Source of the DNA: Fabrea salina
Lineage: Eukaryota > Ciliophora > Heterotrichea > Heterotrichida > Fabreidae
NCBI GenBank assembly: GCA_022984795.1
Contig: JALIHJ010000008.1
Span: 186,001 to 250,000 of the forward strand
Direction of reading: 5' to 3'
Length of the DNA stretch: 64,000 bases
In this document: positions 26,683 to 36,151 of the stretch, in pieces
Layout: each line of letters opens with the position of its first letter
Position numbering within the stretch: the first letter of the stretch is position 1
The notes under the pieces: generated by a model
The model's input: only the letters and a program-made list of their open reading frames with translations
Database searches by the model: none
What the model was told of the DNA's origin: nothing
Translations under genes and position numbers: made by a program

Positions 26683-27855
26683 TTAAAAGAAAGTGTTAAA
26701 TTGGGTGTTAGAGTGGATGGATTTAGGAACAATGCCTTTGTTTTCAAGTATTTTGACTTGTTCTTTAAGCTTGTTGGTGAGTTCTTTCGTTTCTAACAAA
26801 AGTTCTTTAAGTTCTTCTTGGCGTTCTTTTTTACTTACTTTTGCAGTGTTGGGAGGGGAGGGTTCAGGTGACTTCTCAGACTTAGGTGGCTTTTTGGGTA
26901 TGTTCATTGAAGGTTTTTGGCTGCGTTTGAGTTTCCTCCACTCTCTTAAAAAGTTTTCTAAGGTAACTTCTTCCACGAACTGGTCGTGTCGGTAAATGTG
27001 GCATTTGGTAGTTCCGTTGTCTTTTTTAATAGCTCTGTAAGTAGTGGGCAAGTTCATGCTTTGAGCTATTTCGTTGGCTTCGCCCATTTTGTGTAGGCAG
27101 TCGTACTCAAACTCCTTTTTGCACCTTTCTACGACAAGTGCAAGTTCTTTTTCTTCTTCTTTTTGTTTTTGTTTGCTTTGCTTTAGGAACTCTTTTCCTG
27201 ACTTAAGTTGTGCAGTTTTTCCTGTGTAAGCACTGATTGGTCTGCTAATTCCAGTTCTGGGGACTCTTAGCGACCCTGATTGAGGCCTTATGGACTTTTC
27301 GCTTTTTTGTTTGCACTTCAGTTTCTTAGAAAACCGAGAAGTTGAGTGCTGCAGAAGTTTTTCAGCTTCTTCTCTCAGGTGATCAGCGTTGTCGTCAAAG
27401 GGCTTTTCTGTTTGGGTGTTTATGTTGTCTGTAACTATTTTAGGGTAGATGTCTAGCATGCGCAGCAACCCAGTTTTAGCTACTCCGTTTTGTCTAAAAA
27501 CTGCCAAAATTTCGTCGTCTGTCAGCTCAATGCCTAGTTCATTAAAGCCAGATTTAAACTTTGAGAAAGAAGGGTACTCTCCCAAGACCCTGAGTAAGTC
27601 AGTTTTCTGCAATTGGTTACTTGAAATGAACTGTGCAAGTTTAGTGTAAACCTGGAAAGGAGGAATAGTAAACATCCCAACTGAAAAGTCATCGCGATGC
27701 CTAGAAGCAGTTTGAGGACGGTTGGACTGGGTCGAAATAGGCCTTGAAGAGTCTACGTGCTGTTGATAAGACTCCTGGAGTTTTTTTTCAAACTCATCGT
27801 CAGAGTCACTGTCTTCCTGAAACTCTTTTTCTAGTTCGTCACTCAAGGAATCCAT
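26683..27855 (-). CDS. Acidic/basic coiled-coil protein, unknown
   Basis: 390 residues from ATG 27855-27853; an upstream in-frame ATG lies in the divergent gene and is unlikely. The N-terminus is acidic (SDELEKEFQEDSDSDDEFE). Residues about 65-150 may be an EF-hand-like helical region (LIRVLGEYPSFSKF-type pattern without clear calcium loops). The middle is basic with coiled coil, and the end has Lys/Pro-rich and Glu-rich helices. The start codon is separated by one base from the divergent mutase start. Confidence 0.65.
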   Translation of the reverse strand: MDSLSDELEKEFQEDSDSDDEFEKKLQESYQQHVDSSRPISTQSNRPQTASRHRDDFSVGMFTIPPFQVYTKLAQFISSNQLQKTDLLRVLGEYPSFSKFKSGFNELGIELTDDEILAVFRQNGVAKTGLLRMLDIYPKIVTDNINTQTEKPFDDNADHLREEAEKLLQHSTSRFSKKLKCKQKSEKSIRPQSGSLRVPRTGISRPISAYTGKTAQLKSGKEFLKQSKQKQKEEEKELALVVERCKKEFEYDCLHKMGEANEIAQSMNLPTTYRAIKKDNGTTKCHIYRHDQFVEEVTLENFLREWRKLKRSQKPSMNIPKKPPKSEKSPEPSPPNTAKVSKKERQEELKELLLETKELTNKLKEQVKILENKGIVPKSIHSNTQFNTFF

Positions 27856-27856
27856 A

Positions 27857-29350
27857 ATGGAAAGAGTTTTAGCGGCTGCTTCAGAAGTCCCTGTTAGTTC
27901 AGGGCACATTCCTTATGGAACTGCTGGGTTCAGATGCGCTGCAACCCTTTTGCCTCATGTGTGCTTTAGAGTTGGAATAGCTGCGCTTATTCGTGCAGTT
28001 AGGCTGCAAAAGTATACTGGCGTAATGATTACAGCTTCCCATAATCCCAAGCCTGACAATGGAGTCAAGATGATTGACCACACAGGCGAAATGGTTGACG
28101 AAGAGTGGGAAAAGTTCACTGAAGAGTTTGTAAATGCCCAGAACTTTGAAGAAGTTTTAAGGCAAAACTGGACTGAAGGTGCTGGAGAAGTCTTAGTAGG
28201 TTGTGACAACAGACCCAGTTCACCCCAACTAGTGGAGTACATGAGAAAAGGAATAGAGTCTGCAGGGGGAATAATGCACTTTTATGGAGAAGTAACTACT
28301 CCACAACTCCACTACTTCACTAAAATGGCAAACCTCAGTCATTCAGTGCCTCCACTTAATTCTTACGTGGAGAGTCTTGTTGCCATCGCTAAACCCTTAC
28401 TTGAGTTAGGCGAAACTAGTTTGTACACCAACACTGTTTACGTAGATGCTTCAGGAGGAGTGGGGGACACTGTACTGCAGCAACTTAACTTTGAAAACCT
28501 AAACTTGCAAGTAGTCAACACTGACTCTGAGCTTTTAAATGAGGAGTGTGGAGCAGAGTACGCCCACAAAACTAAAAAGCTGCCTAGGAATATGCCACTA
28601 GGCGTAAAAAGTGCCAGTTTGGATGGAGACGCAGATAGACTAGTTTACTACAAAGGACAAGAAGACTTAGTTGTTTTAGGTGGTGAGAGGCTAACAGTGC
28701 TGTACGCAAAAGCTTTGAGCAAACTACTAACTTCTGAAGGAATAACCTCTAAAATCCAAGTAGTCACTACTGGGTACTCTAACGGGGCATGTCTGGACTA
28801 CTTAAACCATTGCGGGTTCGACGTAGAAATAGTTCCTACAGGTGTAAAGTTCCTCCACCACAAAGCTAAGGAATTCGACCTTTCTATTTACTTTGAGTCT
28901 AACGGACATGGAACCATTTACGCGTCTGAAAAGCAAAAAGAAGAACTCCAAAAACTAGGTGCAACTAACAGTTTGAACTTTATTTGCTTGGCAAACGACG
29001 TGGTGGGCGACTCAATAGCTGACTTGTTGCTGGCAGAGGTTTCTTTAAAGGTGTTGGGCTGGGACTTGGAAACATGGGAAAGCATATACCAAGACAAGCC
29101 CTACTTAACAATAGGAGTAACTTCTAGCATGAAAGACTCTATTAAAAACACCTGGAACCAACTAAGTGTGCTAGAGCCCCCTTCTTTAGTTGAAGGCATT
29201 GAAAGAGCCCTTCAAGACTTCAACGAGTGCAACCCTAGAGTTCTAGTGAGGCCCTCTGGAACTGAACCAATAGTGCGAATCCACGTAGAGTCCTCCAACG
29301 TGCAGGCCTGCAGTATCCTTGCAGATAAAATTAAACAACTCCTTACTTAG
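27857..29350 (+). CDS. PGM3: Phosphoacetylglucosamine mutase
   Basis: This enzyme (AGM1/PGM3) interconverts GlcNAc-6-phosphate and GlcNAc-1-phosphate on the way to UDP-GlcNAc, needed for glycoproteins, GPI anchors and chitin. The 497-residue protein carries the active-site phosphoserine motif MITASHNPKPDNGVK (Ser61), the metal-binding DGDADRL and the C-terminal phosphate-binding RPSGTEPIVRIHVE. The GYGTAGFR-type start (HIPYGTAGFR) is typical of AGM rather than phosphoglucomutase. Its TAG stop abuts the stop of the convergent HflX gene with no base between them. Confidence 0.93.
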   Translation: MERVLAAASEVPVSSGHIPYGTAGFRCAATLLPHVCFRVGIAALIRAVRLQKYTGVMITASHNPKPDNGVKMIDHTGEMVDEEWEKFTEEFVNAQNFEEVLRQNWTEGAGEVLVGCDNRPSSPQLVEYMRKGIESAGGIMHFYGEVTTPQLHYFTKMANLSHSVPPLNSYVESLVAIAKPLLELGETSLYTNTVYVDASGGVGDTVLQQLNFENLNLQVVNTDSELLNEECGAEYAHKTKKLPRNMPLGVKSASLDGDADRLVYYKGQEDLVVLGGERLTVLYAKALSKLLTSEGITSKIQVVTTGYSNGACLDYLNHCGFDVEIVPTGVKFLHHKAKEFDLSIYFESNGHGTIYASEKQKEELQKLGATNSLNFICLANDVVGDSIADLLLAEVSLKVLGWDLETWESIYQDKPYLTIGVTSSMKDSIKNTWNQLSVLEPPSLVEGIERALQDFNECNPRVLVRPSGTEPIVRIHVESSNVQACSILADKIKQLLT

Positions 29351-31078
29351 TTATCTTAGCTTTTTTCTTTTACCGTCAAAAACAGACTTGTATCTTTCTA
29401 TTGTAATGTCGTCCATGTAAACCTCCATAATTACGTTTTCCCCCTCTAAATCGTAAGGAGGCCGCCTGATGTTTAGAACTTCCGATACCCAGCCAACTCT
29501 TTCTCTGAACTCACTTAAGTGGAACTTCAAAGTAACTTTCTTTTTGCCCATGACCTTCATAGCTAAGTTGTCTAGTTCACCCATTAACTTCTGGATGTTG
29601 ATTCCGTGCAAAGCACTAATAGGCACTATAGGGTAAGTGGAGTTTTCTATTTCCTTGAAGTCCACAGGGTCTTCTATCAAGTCAACTTTGTTCCAAACTT
29701 CTATGTACTTGTTCATCCACTCAGTGGGCGGAAAGTCTATGTCTGCAAGTACTTTAAAAACTGTTTTTTTCTGGACTTCTGAGTAAGGATGGGAGATGTC
29801 CCTGATGTGTAGGATGATGTCTGCGTTGTGCACTCCTTCCAAAGTAGACTTAAAAGAGTCTACTAGTTCGTGAGGTAAGTCTGATATGAACCCTACTGTG
29901 TCCAACAAAACTGAATGCTGTCCGCTGGGAAGCATTAGTCTCCTAGCTGTAGTGTTGAGTGTTTGGAACAACAAGTTTTCGCTCAAAAGGTTTTCTCCCG
30001 TTAAAAAGTTCATAAGTGCTGTTTTGCCAGCGTTTGTGTAGCCTATTATAGCAATGGTGGGGTTGTTTTTGAGTGCAGGGTCTCTTCTTTTTCTTTTCCT
30101 TTGGTTTTCTTGGAGCCTTTCAAGTTCGTTTCTGAGTTTGGCTTCTCTGTCTTTGATGAGTCTTTTTTCAAGTTCAAGTTGTTTTTCGCCTTCTCCTCCT
30201 AGTTTGCCCGTTCCGCCTCTGCCTTTGGCTGAGATGATCTCAAGTTCTTGGAGTTGTTGACTAAATTAAAGTTACTTTTTGTAAGGACCTTCGAAAATAG
30301 ACAACAAGCCTAGTATTGTGGAGTTCTTGCCTCGCACTACACGTGACTTTATGTAGTTGAGGTAAGCTATTTCTAACTGGAGTTTGGATTCCTTTGTCCT
30401 TGCCCTTTCTGAAAATATCCTTAAAATCACTGCAAACCTGTCCACTACAGTCACTTTAAAGGGGTCTTCTGAAACCTCAGCAATGACTTTATTCCATTTT
30501 TCTTCTAAGTTTTTTTGTTGGGAAGCGTTCAGACTGTAGTTGATGAATATAAGGTCTATTCTGTTTTCTGCAATGAACTTTCCTATTTCAACGACTTTGC
30601 CTGAGCCAAAGAAGTTAGAAGACCCAGGTCTCCTAACTCTTACTGCACTGCTTTCAGCAAGCGATTCTCTTATTTCAGTGTTGGTCCACTCGTCTTCTGT
30701 TTCAGAGTCACTTTCAGAAAGCTCCATTATGAGTTTTCCCTTGTAGTAGTAACCCTTTATTCCGGTGTCTGGAACGTAAACTTTGTCCCAGTCGTAGAGC
30801 CTCTCTCCTTCAACTGTGTGAGTAGAGTACTCCAACTTAATTTTCCTTCCAAAGGTTTCTTCTTGAGTTTCCTCTACCTGGACTTCTTCGGCTTCTACAG
30901 GTTGGTTAGGTCCGTAGCACACTTGCCATCCTAAAGATTTCGCAAGTCCTATTGCTTCTTCTGCCATTGCAATTTCGCCTCTTTTTCCTCGACTGCATGT
31001 ACTTTACTGGTGCTTTAGAATGGGGTGGATCATTATGCACGACTCACCAAAGAGTCTTCTGCAGGCCCTTCTGAACAT
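29351..31078 (-). CDS. HflX-type GTPase, probably mitochondrial, three exons
   Basis: HflX GTPases bind large ribosomal subunits and rescue or split stalled ribosomes. The gene reads complement of 31008-31078, 30276-30992 and 29351-30260 with 15-nt introns at 30993-31007 (GTAAAGTACATGCAG) and 30261-30275 (GTAACTTTAATTTAG), giving 565 residues. Exon 1 encodes an Arg-rich presequence (MFRRACRRLFG) and joins in frame to EAIGLAKSLG, the HflX N-terminal domain. Motifs seen: the glycine-rich linker AKGRGGTGKLGGEGEKQLE, G1 GYTNAGKTAL, G3 DTVGFISDLPHELVDSF (the family hallmark) and G4 NKVD. An alternative start in exon 2 at 30967 would omit the presequence. Confidence 0.88.
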
Positions 31079-31126
31079 TTTTATTAAACATCTATTAATT
31101 CAAGCAAGGAAAGAAACAAGTAGTAT

Positions 31127-31208
31127 GTCAGTTTGTCCGAGTGGTTAAGGAGTGAGACTCGAAATCTCATGGGCTTCGCCCGCGCAGGTTCGAATCCTGC
31201 AGCTGACG
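31127..31208 (+). tRNA. tRNA-Ser (anticodon CGA)
   Basis: An 82-nt cloverleaf with a seven-pair acceptor stem (GTCAGTT with AGCTGAC), D arm around CCGAGTGGTTAAGG, anticodon stem TGAGA/TCTCA with loop CTCGAAA giving anticodon CGA (reads UCG), long variable arm GGGCTTCGCCC typical of type II tRNAs, and T arm GCAGGTTCGAATCCTGC. CCA is not encoded. The T run at 31209-31213 fits a Pol III terminator. The internal A and B boxes overlap the D and T arms. Confidence 0.96.
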
Positions 31209-31213
31209 TTTTT
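31209..31213 (+). terminator. Pol III terminator of tRNA-Ser
   Basis: TTTTT directly after the discriminator base of the tRNA, ten bases before the start codon of the RagA gene. Confidence 0.75.
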
Positions 31214-31223
31214 GTTATAATAA

Positions 31224-32147
31224 ATGGAAGAAGGAGACCTAAACAAGAAAGTACTTCTCATGGGCAAAAGCGGAGCAGGGAAAACTTCTATGCGGAGTAT
31301 TATTTTTGCCAACTTCATGCCCAAGGATACAATGCGACTAGGCTTCACTAACTCCATCAACGAGTCTAAAATCAGGTTTCTGGGAACTCTGTGTTTGGCT
31401 TTGTGGGATTGTGGTGGGCAAGACCAGTTCATGACTCACTACTTCGAAAGTCAAAGAGATACCTTGTTTAGGAACGTGCAAGTGCTTATATACGTGTTTG
31501 ACGTGCACTCAGAAGACCCCCGCGACATGAAGTACTACAAGAGTTGTGTAGACGCTATTCAAGAACACTCTCCCTCGGCGTATATCTTTGTGCTGATCCA
31601 CAAGATGGACTTGATTCCTTTAGAAAAAAGAGACGAAGTCTTTCAAAAGCGCAAAACAGAAGTAATCAGCAACTCCAACGACCTCAACGTGGTGTGCTTT
31701 TCTACTTCAATATGGGATGAAACACTTTACTTAGCTTGGTCACAAATAGTGCACTACCTGATTCCTAACTCTGAAGTGCTCAGCAGCAGCTTAAGGAGGT
31801 TCTGTGGCTCAACTGAAGCAGACGAAGTTGTGCTTTTTGAAAAGTCAACCTTTTTAGTGATTTCTCACTACTCCGAAAAGTCCCACAAAGACGTGCACCG
31901 TTTTGAAAAGATATCAAACATAATCAAGCAGTTCAAACTTTCTTGCAGCAAAGCTGGTGCTCGTTTTAAGTCAATGACAGTGATGAACTCTAACTTTTCA
32001 GCCTTTGTAGACGAATTCACTTCTTCGACGTACATAATGCTGATATCCTCAGACAAGTCAATACTGCCTGCCCTGACCCAGATGAACATTGAGCTGGCCA
32101 AAAAGCACTTTGAAGGCATTGTGAAGGCGTCCACAGCCGTTTCTTAA
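31224..32147 (+). CDS. Rag GTPase of the RagA/Gtr1 type
   Basis: RagA/Gtr1 pairs with RagC/Gtr2 on lysosomes and signals amino-acid sufficiency to TORC1. The 307-residue protein has G1 [15 protein letters not shown] (14-21), [17 protein letters not shown]3 [11 protein letters not shown], the strongly conserved [13 protein letters not shown] and G4 HKMD, then a roadblock-like C-terminal domain. Switch I reads [10 protein letters not shown] where RagA usually has GATIDVEH; the Thr is kept. Length matches RagA (about 313). The start follows the tRNA gene by 16 bases. Confidence 0.93.
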   Translation: MEEGDLNKKVLLMGKSGAGKTSMRSIIFANFMPKDTMRLGFTNSINESKIRFLGTLCLALWDCGGQDQFMTHYFESQRDTLFRNVQVLIYVFDVHSEDPRDMKYYKSCVDAIQEHSPSAYIFVLIHKMDLIPLEKRDEVFQKRKTEVISNSNDLNVVCFSTSIWDETLYLAWSQIVHYLIPNSEVLSSSLRRFCGSTEADEVVLFEKSTFLVISHYSEKSHKDVHRFEKISNIIKQFKLSCSKAGARFKSMTVMNSNFSAFVDEFTSSTYIMLISSDKSILPALTQMNIELAKKHFEGIVKASTAVS

Positions 32148-32148
32148 A

Positions 32149-32526
32149 CTAAAAAAGATAGTGGTAAGCTTTAAATTTCCTGTAAAATCCAGGATTAAGT
32201 GGGCGTGGAGTGTAGGACCTATTGGTGTACGGAGGAGGTTGGGAGAGCTTCAGTGCGTGTGTAGGAGGAATTACTGAGTTGATGCTTCTAGGAGGCTTGT
32301 TTTCTTTATTTACAGCACAAATCATTGTAGGTTCGGAAATAAAGTCCCAAGAAGTGGTAATTGTTGAAACTGAACGTTTCTTACTAGTGTTAGAAGTTTT
32401 AGTAATGACTATCTTTGTGAAGTTTCTGGGAGAAATCCTTGCTTTTTTGCACTTAATCTTAGGAGGAGAAGAGTTCTGGCGTATGAGTTTAGGAAGCAAA
32501 GTCTTTTTCCTGCCGCTTAAGTTCAT
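32149..32526 (-). CDS. Small basic protein, unknown
   Basis: 125 residues, rich in Lys, Arg, Ser, Thr and Pro, with little hydrophobic content; likely disordered. The end is Tyr/Pro/Arg-rich (TNRSYTPRPLNPGFYRKF). No domain recognised. The stop faces the RagA stop across one base, and the start is 73 bases from the divergent Sec61 start. Confidence 0.5.
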   Translation of the reverse strand: MNLSGRKKTLLPKLIRQNSSPPKIKCKKARISPRNFTKIVITKTSNTSKKRSVSTITTSWDFISEPTMICAVNKENKPPRSINSVIPPTHALKLSQPPPYTNRSYTPRPLNPGFYRKFKAYHYLF

Positions 32527-32599
32527 CTTGCTAATTTAAATTTAAATTTAGAATTCAAAGGCTCAATTACCCATATTTCCACGTGTGTCCATAATTAAA

Positions 32600-34024
32600 A
32601 TGAGTGAAAAACTACGGTTCCTCACACTGATCAGACCTCTGATGTGCGTGCTCCCAGAGGTCTCCAATCCCCAAAGACGCGTGCAATTCAGAGACAAATT
32701 GATTTGGACAGCCATCATTCTGTTTATTTACTTGGTTTGTTGTCAGATTCCCCTTTACGGAATTTCAACAGCTTCTCAGAACGACCCGCTCTACTGGGTT
32801 CGAGTTATCATGGCTAGTAACAGAGGCACCTTGATGGAACTAGGAATTTCCCCAATAGTCACAGCGAGTATGGTCATGCAGCTTCTTGCAGGGGCCAAAA
32901 TCATTGACGTGGACCAGTCTCTTAAAGAAGACAGAGCACTTTTCCAAGGAGCTCAGAAGTTACTTGCCATGCTCATCACCATCGGAGAAGCCGTAGCTTA
33001 TGTCGTCAGCGGCATGTACGGCAACGTGTCTGATATTGGCGTAGTTACTTCTGGGCTTATCATTGGTCAGTTGTTTTTTGCAGGAGTGATAGTGACTATT
33101 ATGGACGAGTTCCTGCAAAAAGGCTACGGTTTGGGTTCAGGAATTTCTTTGTTTATTGCAACTAACATCTGTGAAAGCATTGTGTGGCGGGCATTTAGTC
33201 CCACAACTATCACAACAGCCAGAGGAACCGAGTTCGAAGGAGCTATTATTGCTCTTTTCCACTTACTCATAACCCGTTCTAACAAAATCCAGGCTTTGAA
33301 CGAGGCTTTTTACCGTGCCCACGCACCCAACATTCTGAACTTGCTGGCTACAGTTCTGATCTTTTTGGTGGTGATTTACTTCCAAGGGTTCAAGGTGGAC
33401 CTTAGCATTCGCTCCCAAAAAGTAAGGGGACACCAAGGGACTTACCCCATCAAGCTTTTCTACACCTCTAACATTCCTATTATTTTGCAGACTGCACTAG
33501 TTTCCAACCTGTACTTCTTTTCACAGATACTTTACAGAAGGTACAGAACTTACTTCTTAGTGGCTTTGTTGGGGCAGTGGCAAGACTTAGAAGCTGGGTA
33601 CTCCATTCCTGTGGGAGGACTTGCTTACTATATTTCGCCTCCAAGGACCTTTGGCGAGATTGGTGCTGACCCTGTCCACGCTTTGGTGTACTTTGCCTTT
33701 GTGTTGGCTTCTTGTGCTTTGTTTTCCAAGACCTGGGTGGAAGTGAGTGGAAGTTCTGCAAGGGATGTGGCAAAACAGCTTAGGGACCAACAGATGTTTT
33801 TGGAAGGTCACAGGTACGAAAGCATGGTCAAGACTCTCAACAGGTACATTCCCAACGCTGCTGCTTTCGGAGGCATGTGCATTGGAGCTTTGACGATCAT
33901 GGCTGACTTACTGGGAGCTATTGGGTCTGGAACAGGGATTTTGCTTGCTGTGACCATCATCTACCAGTACTTCGAAGCCTTTGCAAAAGAGCAACAAGAG
34001 TCAGGCGGGATTTTCTTATTTTAA
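32600..34024 (+). CDS. SEC61A: Sec61 alpha, protein-conducting channel of the ER
   Basis: Sec61 alpha forms the translocon pore for secretory and membrane proteins. The 474-residue protein, with about ten membrane spans, aligns along its whole length with animal and yeast Sec61 alpha: FLVCCQIPL-type first span, [75 protein letters not shown]-type loop, [20 protein letters not shown] and [24 protein letters not shown] use ATG 32600, since the five codons before it start only with GTG and would place a non-family extension. Confidence 0.97.
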   Translation: MSEKLRFLTLIRPLMCVLPEVSNPQRRVQFRDKLIWTAIILFIYLVCCQIPLYGISTASQNDPLYWVRVIMASNRGTLMELGISPIVTASMVMQLLAGAKIIDVDQSLKEDRALFQGAQKLLAMLITIGEAVAYVVSGMYGNVSDIGVVTSGLIIGQLFFAGVIVTIMDEFLQKGYGLGSGISLFIATNICESIVWRAFSPTTITTARGTEFEGAIIALFHLLITRSNKIQALNEAFYRAHAPNILNLLATVLIFLVVIYFQGFKVDLSIRSQKVRGHQGTYPIKLFYTSNIPIILQTALVSNLYFFSQILYRRYRTYFLVALLGQWQDLEAGYSIPVGGLAYYISPPRTFGEIGADPVHALVYFAFVLASCALFSKTWVEVSGSSARDVAKQLRDQQMFLEGHRYESMVKTLNRYIPNAAAFGGMCIGALTIMADLLGAIGSGTGILLAVTIIYQYFEAFAKEQQESGGIFLF

Positions 34025-34037
34025 CTAACAGTTTATG

Positions 34038-35075
34038 TTAATCTTCGAGAAGGGGCGAGTCCAGTCCTGAGTGGTGTTTAATTGTTGGGTTAAGGTCGAA
34101 CCTAAGACACAGTGAGAAGCACTGCCCTATTAACGTAAGCAACCCCACTAAGGCTATAAATAAAGAAGTAGCTTGCCAAAACCCAAAAGAGCCACTTCCT
34201 TGAATAGCTGAAACCAAAAAGGTTTGCATAATAACTATTGCTGCCACCACTCCCGAAATGCCTTCCATAAGGGCCCTTGTCAAAAAGTAAGTCCCCAGTC
34301 CTGTGCAAAATCCTGCCAAACAACAGAAAAATTGCTCTTGCGTTGTGAAGTCAGAGATTTCTTCTAAGTTGATTAGTACTAACCACAGTAAAAAGCCTGT
34401 TGTTCCTTCGGAAGCTACACTTAGGATTCCACTGGTGTGCTGGTCGAACTTGTAGAAAGAGGAAATCTTAGCGGTAATGTACCTGCCTATGAAAAACACC
34501 AAAGCAAGGAACCCTCCCAGGTAAGAAACCCAAGTTCCCTCCAAAGGCTGTAGTAACTGGTGCAGTCCCGTCCCAACAACTATCATACAAATCCCAATAA
34601 GGTCACAAAGGGTATGGTTTTCTTCCAACCAAAGCCAACCCAACAGACCTGCTGCCACAGGACTCCAAAGTACTACTAAAGCAGGAACTCCAATTCCTTT
34701 GTTCCCGTCCAAATAAAATCCTATGTAAAAAAAAGACAAAAAGCCCAAAAAACTAAAAAGCCCTGTGAGCAGACTCCAAGGTAAGCCTTTAGGAATCTTA
34801 AATCTAATTTTGCCGTCCACGTACACAGGGTTAATGAGTGTACTGTGGTAGATGTTAGGGCAAATTCCAATAGCATAGTACATTTTGCACCAAGATGCGA
34901 AAGTTAAAACCAAGCAGAACACTAACGACCCCCCGTAAGAAAGCAGTTGGACTTCCCACATTCTTCCAGGGGCCTGTTTTTGAATGTATTCGCCTACCGT
35001 GTAGCCGATTAGTCCGATGAAACTTAGTAAATACACTTTCCAATTACTTTTAGAATATGCCTCGTCAGACTCCAT
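34038..35075 (-). CDS. Drug/metabolite-transporter superfamily membrane protein
   Basis: 345 residues with about ten hydrophobic spans in two halves, the layout of EamA-like and nucleotide-sugar-type DMT carriers. Typical pieces are GVPALVVLWSPVAAGLLGWLWLEE (an EamA half ending in the acidic loop) and ICMIVVGTGLHQLL. The substrate cannot be told. A short acidic C-terminal tail follows the last span. The stop is 13 bases from the Sec61 stop. Confidence 0.7.
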   Translation of the reverse strand: MESDEAYSKSNWKVYLLSFIGLIGYTVGEYIQKQAPGRMWEVQLLSYGGSLVFCLVLTFASWCKMYYAIGICPNIYHSTLINPVYVDGKIRFKIPKGLPWSLLTGLFSFLGFLSFFYIGFYLDGNKGIGVPALVVLWSPVAAGLLGWLWLEENHTLCDLIGICMIVVGTGLHQLLQPLEGTWVSYLGGFLALVFFIGRYITAKISSFYKFDQHTSGILSVASEGTTGFLLWLVLINLEEISDFTTQEQFFCCLAGFCTGLGTYFLTRALMEGISGVVAAIVIMQTFLVSAIQGSGSFGFWQATSLFIALVGLLTLIGQCFSLCLRFDLNPTIKHHSGLDSPLLED

Positions 35076-35122
35076 TTATAAGTTTTATAACTCATTTGAA
35101 TTCGCTAAATTAATCAATTAAA

Positions 35123-36142
35123 ATGTTCAGACCAAGAAATCTTCAACTAGACAGTGAATCCGAACACACCATGGAAGAAGACTCCTTGTCAGTAGACGTG
35201 AACACAGAAGGCCTCCGCTTCAGGAAAATTGACCTTGAAATAGGCAAAGAAGGCATAACTAACTATTCAACCGGTGTTAGTTTAGCCCTGAACCCCGCAG
35301 AAATTGAAACAGGCCAAGTCATAGGGCACGGGTCAAGTGGAGTTGTTTTTGCAGCAAGGCACATTCCTAGTGACACCTTAATTGCCCTTAAGTCAATCAA
35401 CATCTACGAACGTGACCGCAGGAAACAGTTGGAAAACGACCTTAAAGCCCTAGACGACTTTTCTTGTCCCTACTTGGTTTCTTACTACGGAGCGTTTTTT
35501 TCAGAGGGAGTAGTCAAGGTGTGCATGGAACTTATGGAAGTCGGCAGCACTCGCAGAATTGTAAACGCCTTGGCTGGAAGGCCTGAGCCAGTACTGCCTG
35601 AAGAGATTCTTTACTGCATTGCTAAGCCTATTTTACTGGGACTTAATTACTTGCACAGAGAGAAGCACATGGTCCACAGAGACATCAAGCCTGAAAACCT
35701 GCTCATTAATTCAAGGGGACAAGTCAAGCTGTCAGATTTTGGCATCTGCAGAGAATTGGCTAACTCAGCTGCGCTTTGCAACTCGTTCGTAGGAACTTTT
35801 ACTTATATGTCGCCAGAAAGGATATTTAGGTCTTCTTATGCTTACCCAGGCGACATTTGGAGTTTTGGCCTAGTGCTTATGGAGCTGCTAAAGGGAGAGT
35901 ACCCTTACTCTAAAGCAAGTACATTTCTCGAAATGGTGGAAACTCTCCAAAGAGAACCCCCTCCTTTCCTGCCCAACAATGGACTTTACTCTCCTGAACT
36001 AGTGGACTTCTTAAGCAGGTGTCTGCAAGCAGTCCCTGAACAAAGAGCTTCTTGTGAAGAACTGCTGAACCACCCCTGGATGCAGAGGTACAGAGGAGCC
36101 CATATTGACTTTTTGGGGTGGCTTAAGGGCGTTTTGTTGTAA
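35123..36142 (+). CDS. MAP kinase kinase (MAP2K/STE7-like)
   Basis: 339 residues. Kinase domain from about 62 to 325: glycine loop IGHGSSGVVF, Lys90 in IALKSI, HRDIKPENLL (185-194), DFG (205-207), and the MAP2K-type lip ANSAALCNSFVGTFTYMSPER with the Ser pair expected to be phosphorylated by a MAP3K. The Gly/Thr/Tyr-Met-Ser-Pro-Glu-Arg segment is diagnostic for the MAP2K family. The N-terminal 60 residues are acidic and may hold docking sites. A MAPK is encoded 12 kb to the left. Confidence 0.9.
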   Translation: MFRPRNLQLDSESEHTMEEDSLSVDVNTEGLRFRKIDLEIGKEGITNYSTGVSLALNPAEIETGQVIGHGSSGVVFAARHIPSDTLIALKSINIYERDRRKQLENDLKALDDFSCPYLVSYYGAFFSEGVVKVCMELMEVGSTRRIVNALAGRPEPVLPEEILYCIAKPILLGLNYLHREKHMVHRDIKPENLLINSRGQVKLSDFGICRELANSAALCNSFVGTFTYMSPERIFRSSYAYPGDIWSFGLVLMELLKGEYPYSKASTFLEMVETLQREPPPFLPNNGLYSPELVDFLSRCLQAVPEQRASCEELLNHPWMQRYRGAHIDFLGWLKGVLL

Positions 36143-36151
36143 TTAGTAAAT

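Noticed and set aside
31044-31078. HflX leader exon as an independent small ORF
   Set aside because: It ends at a perfect 15-nt intron and continues in frame into the HflX N-terminal domain.
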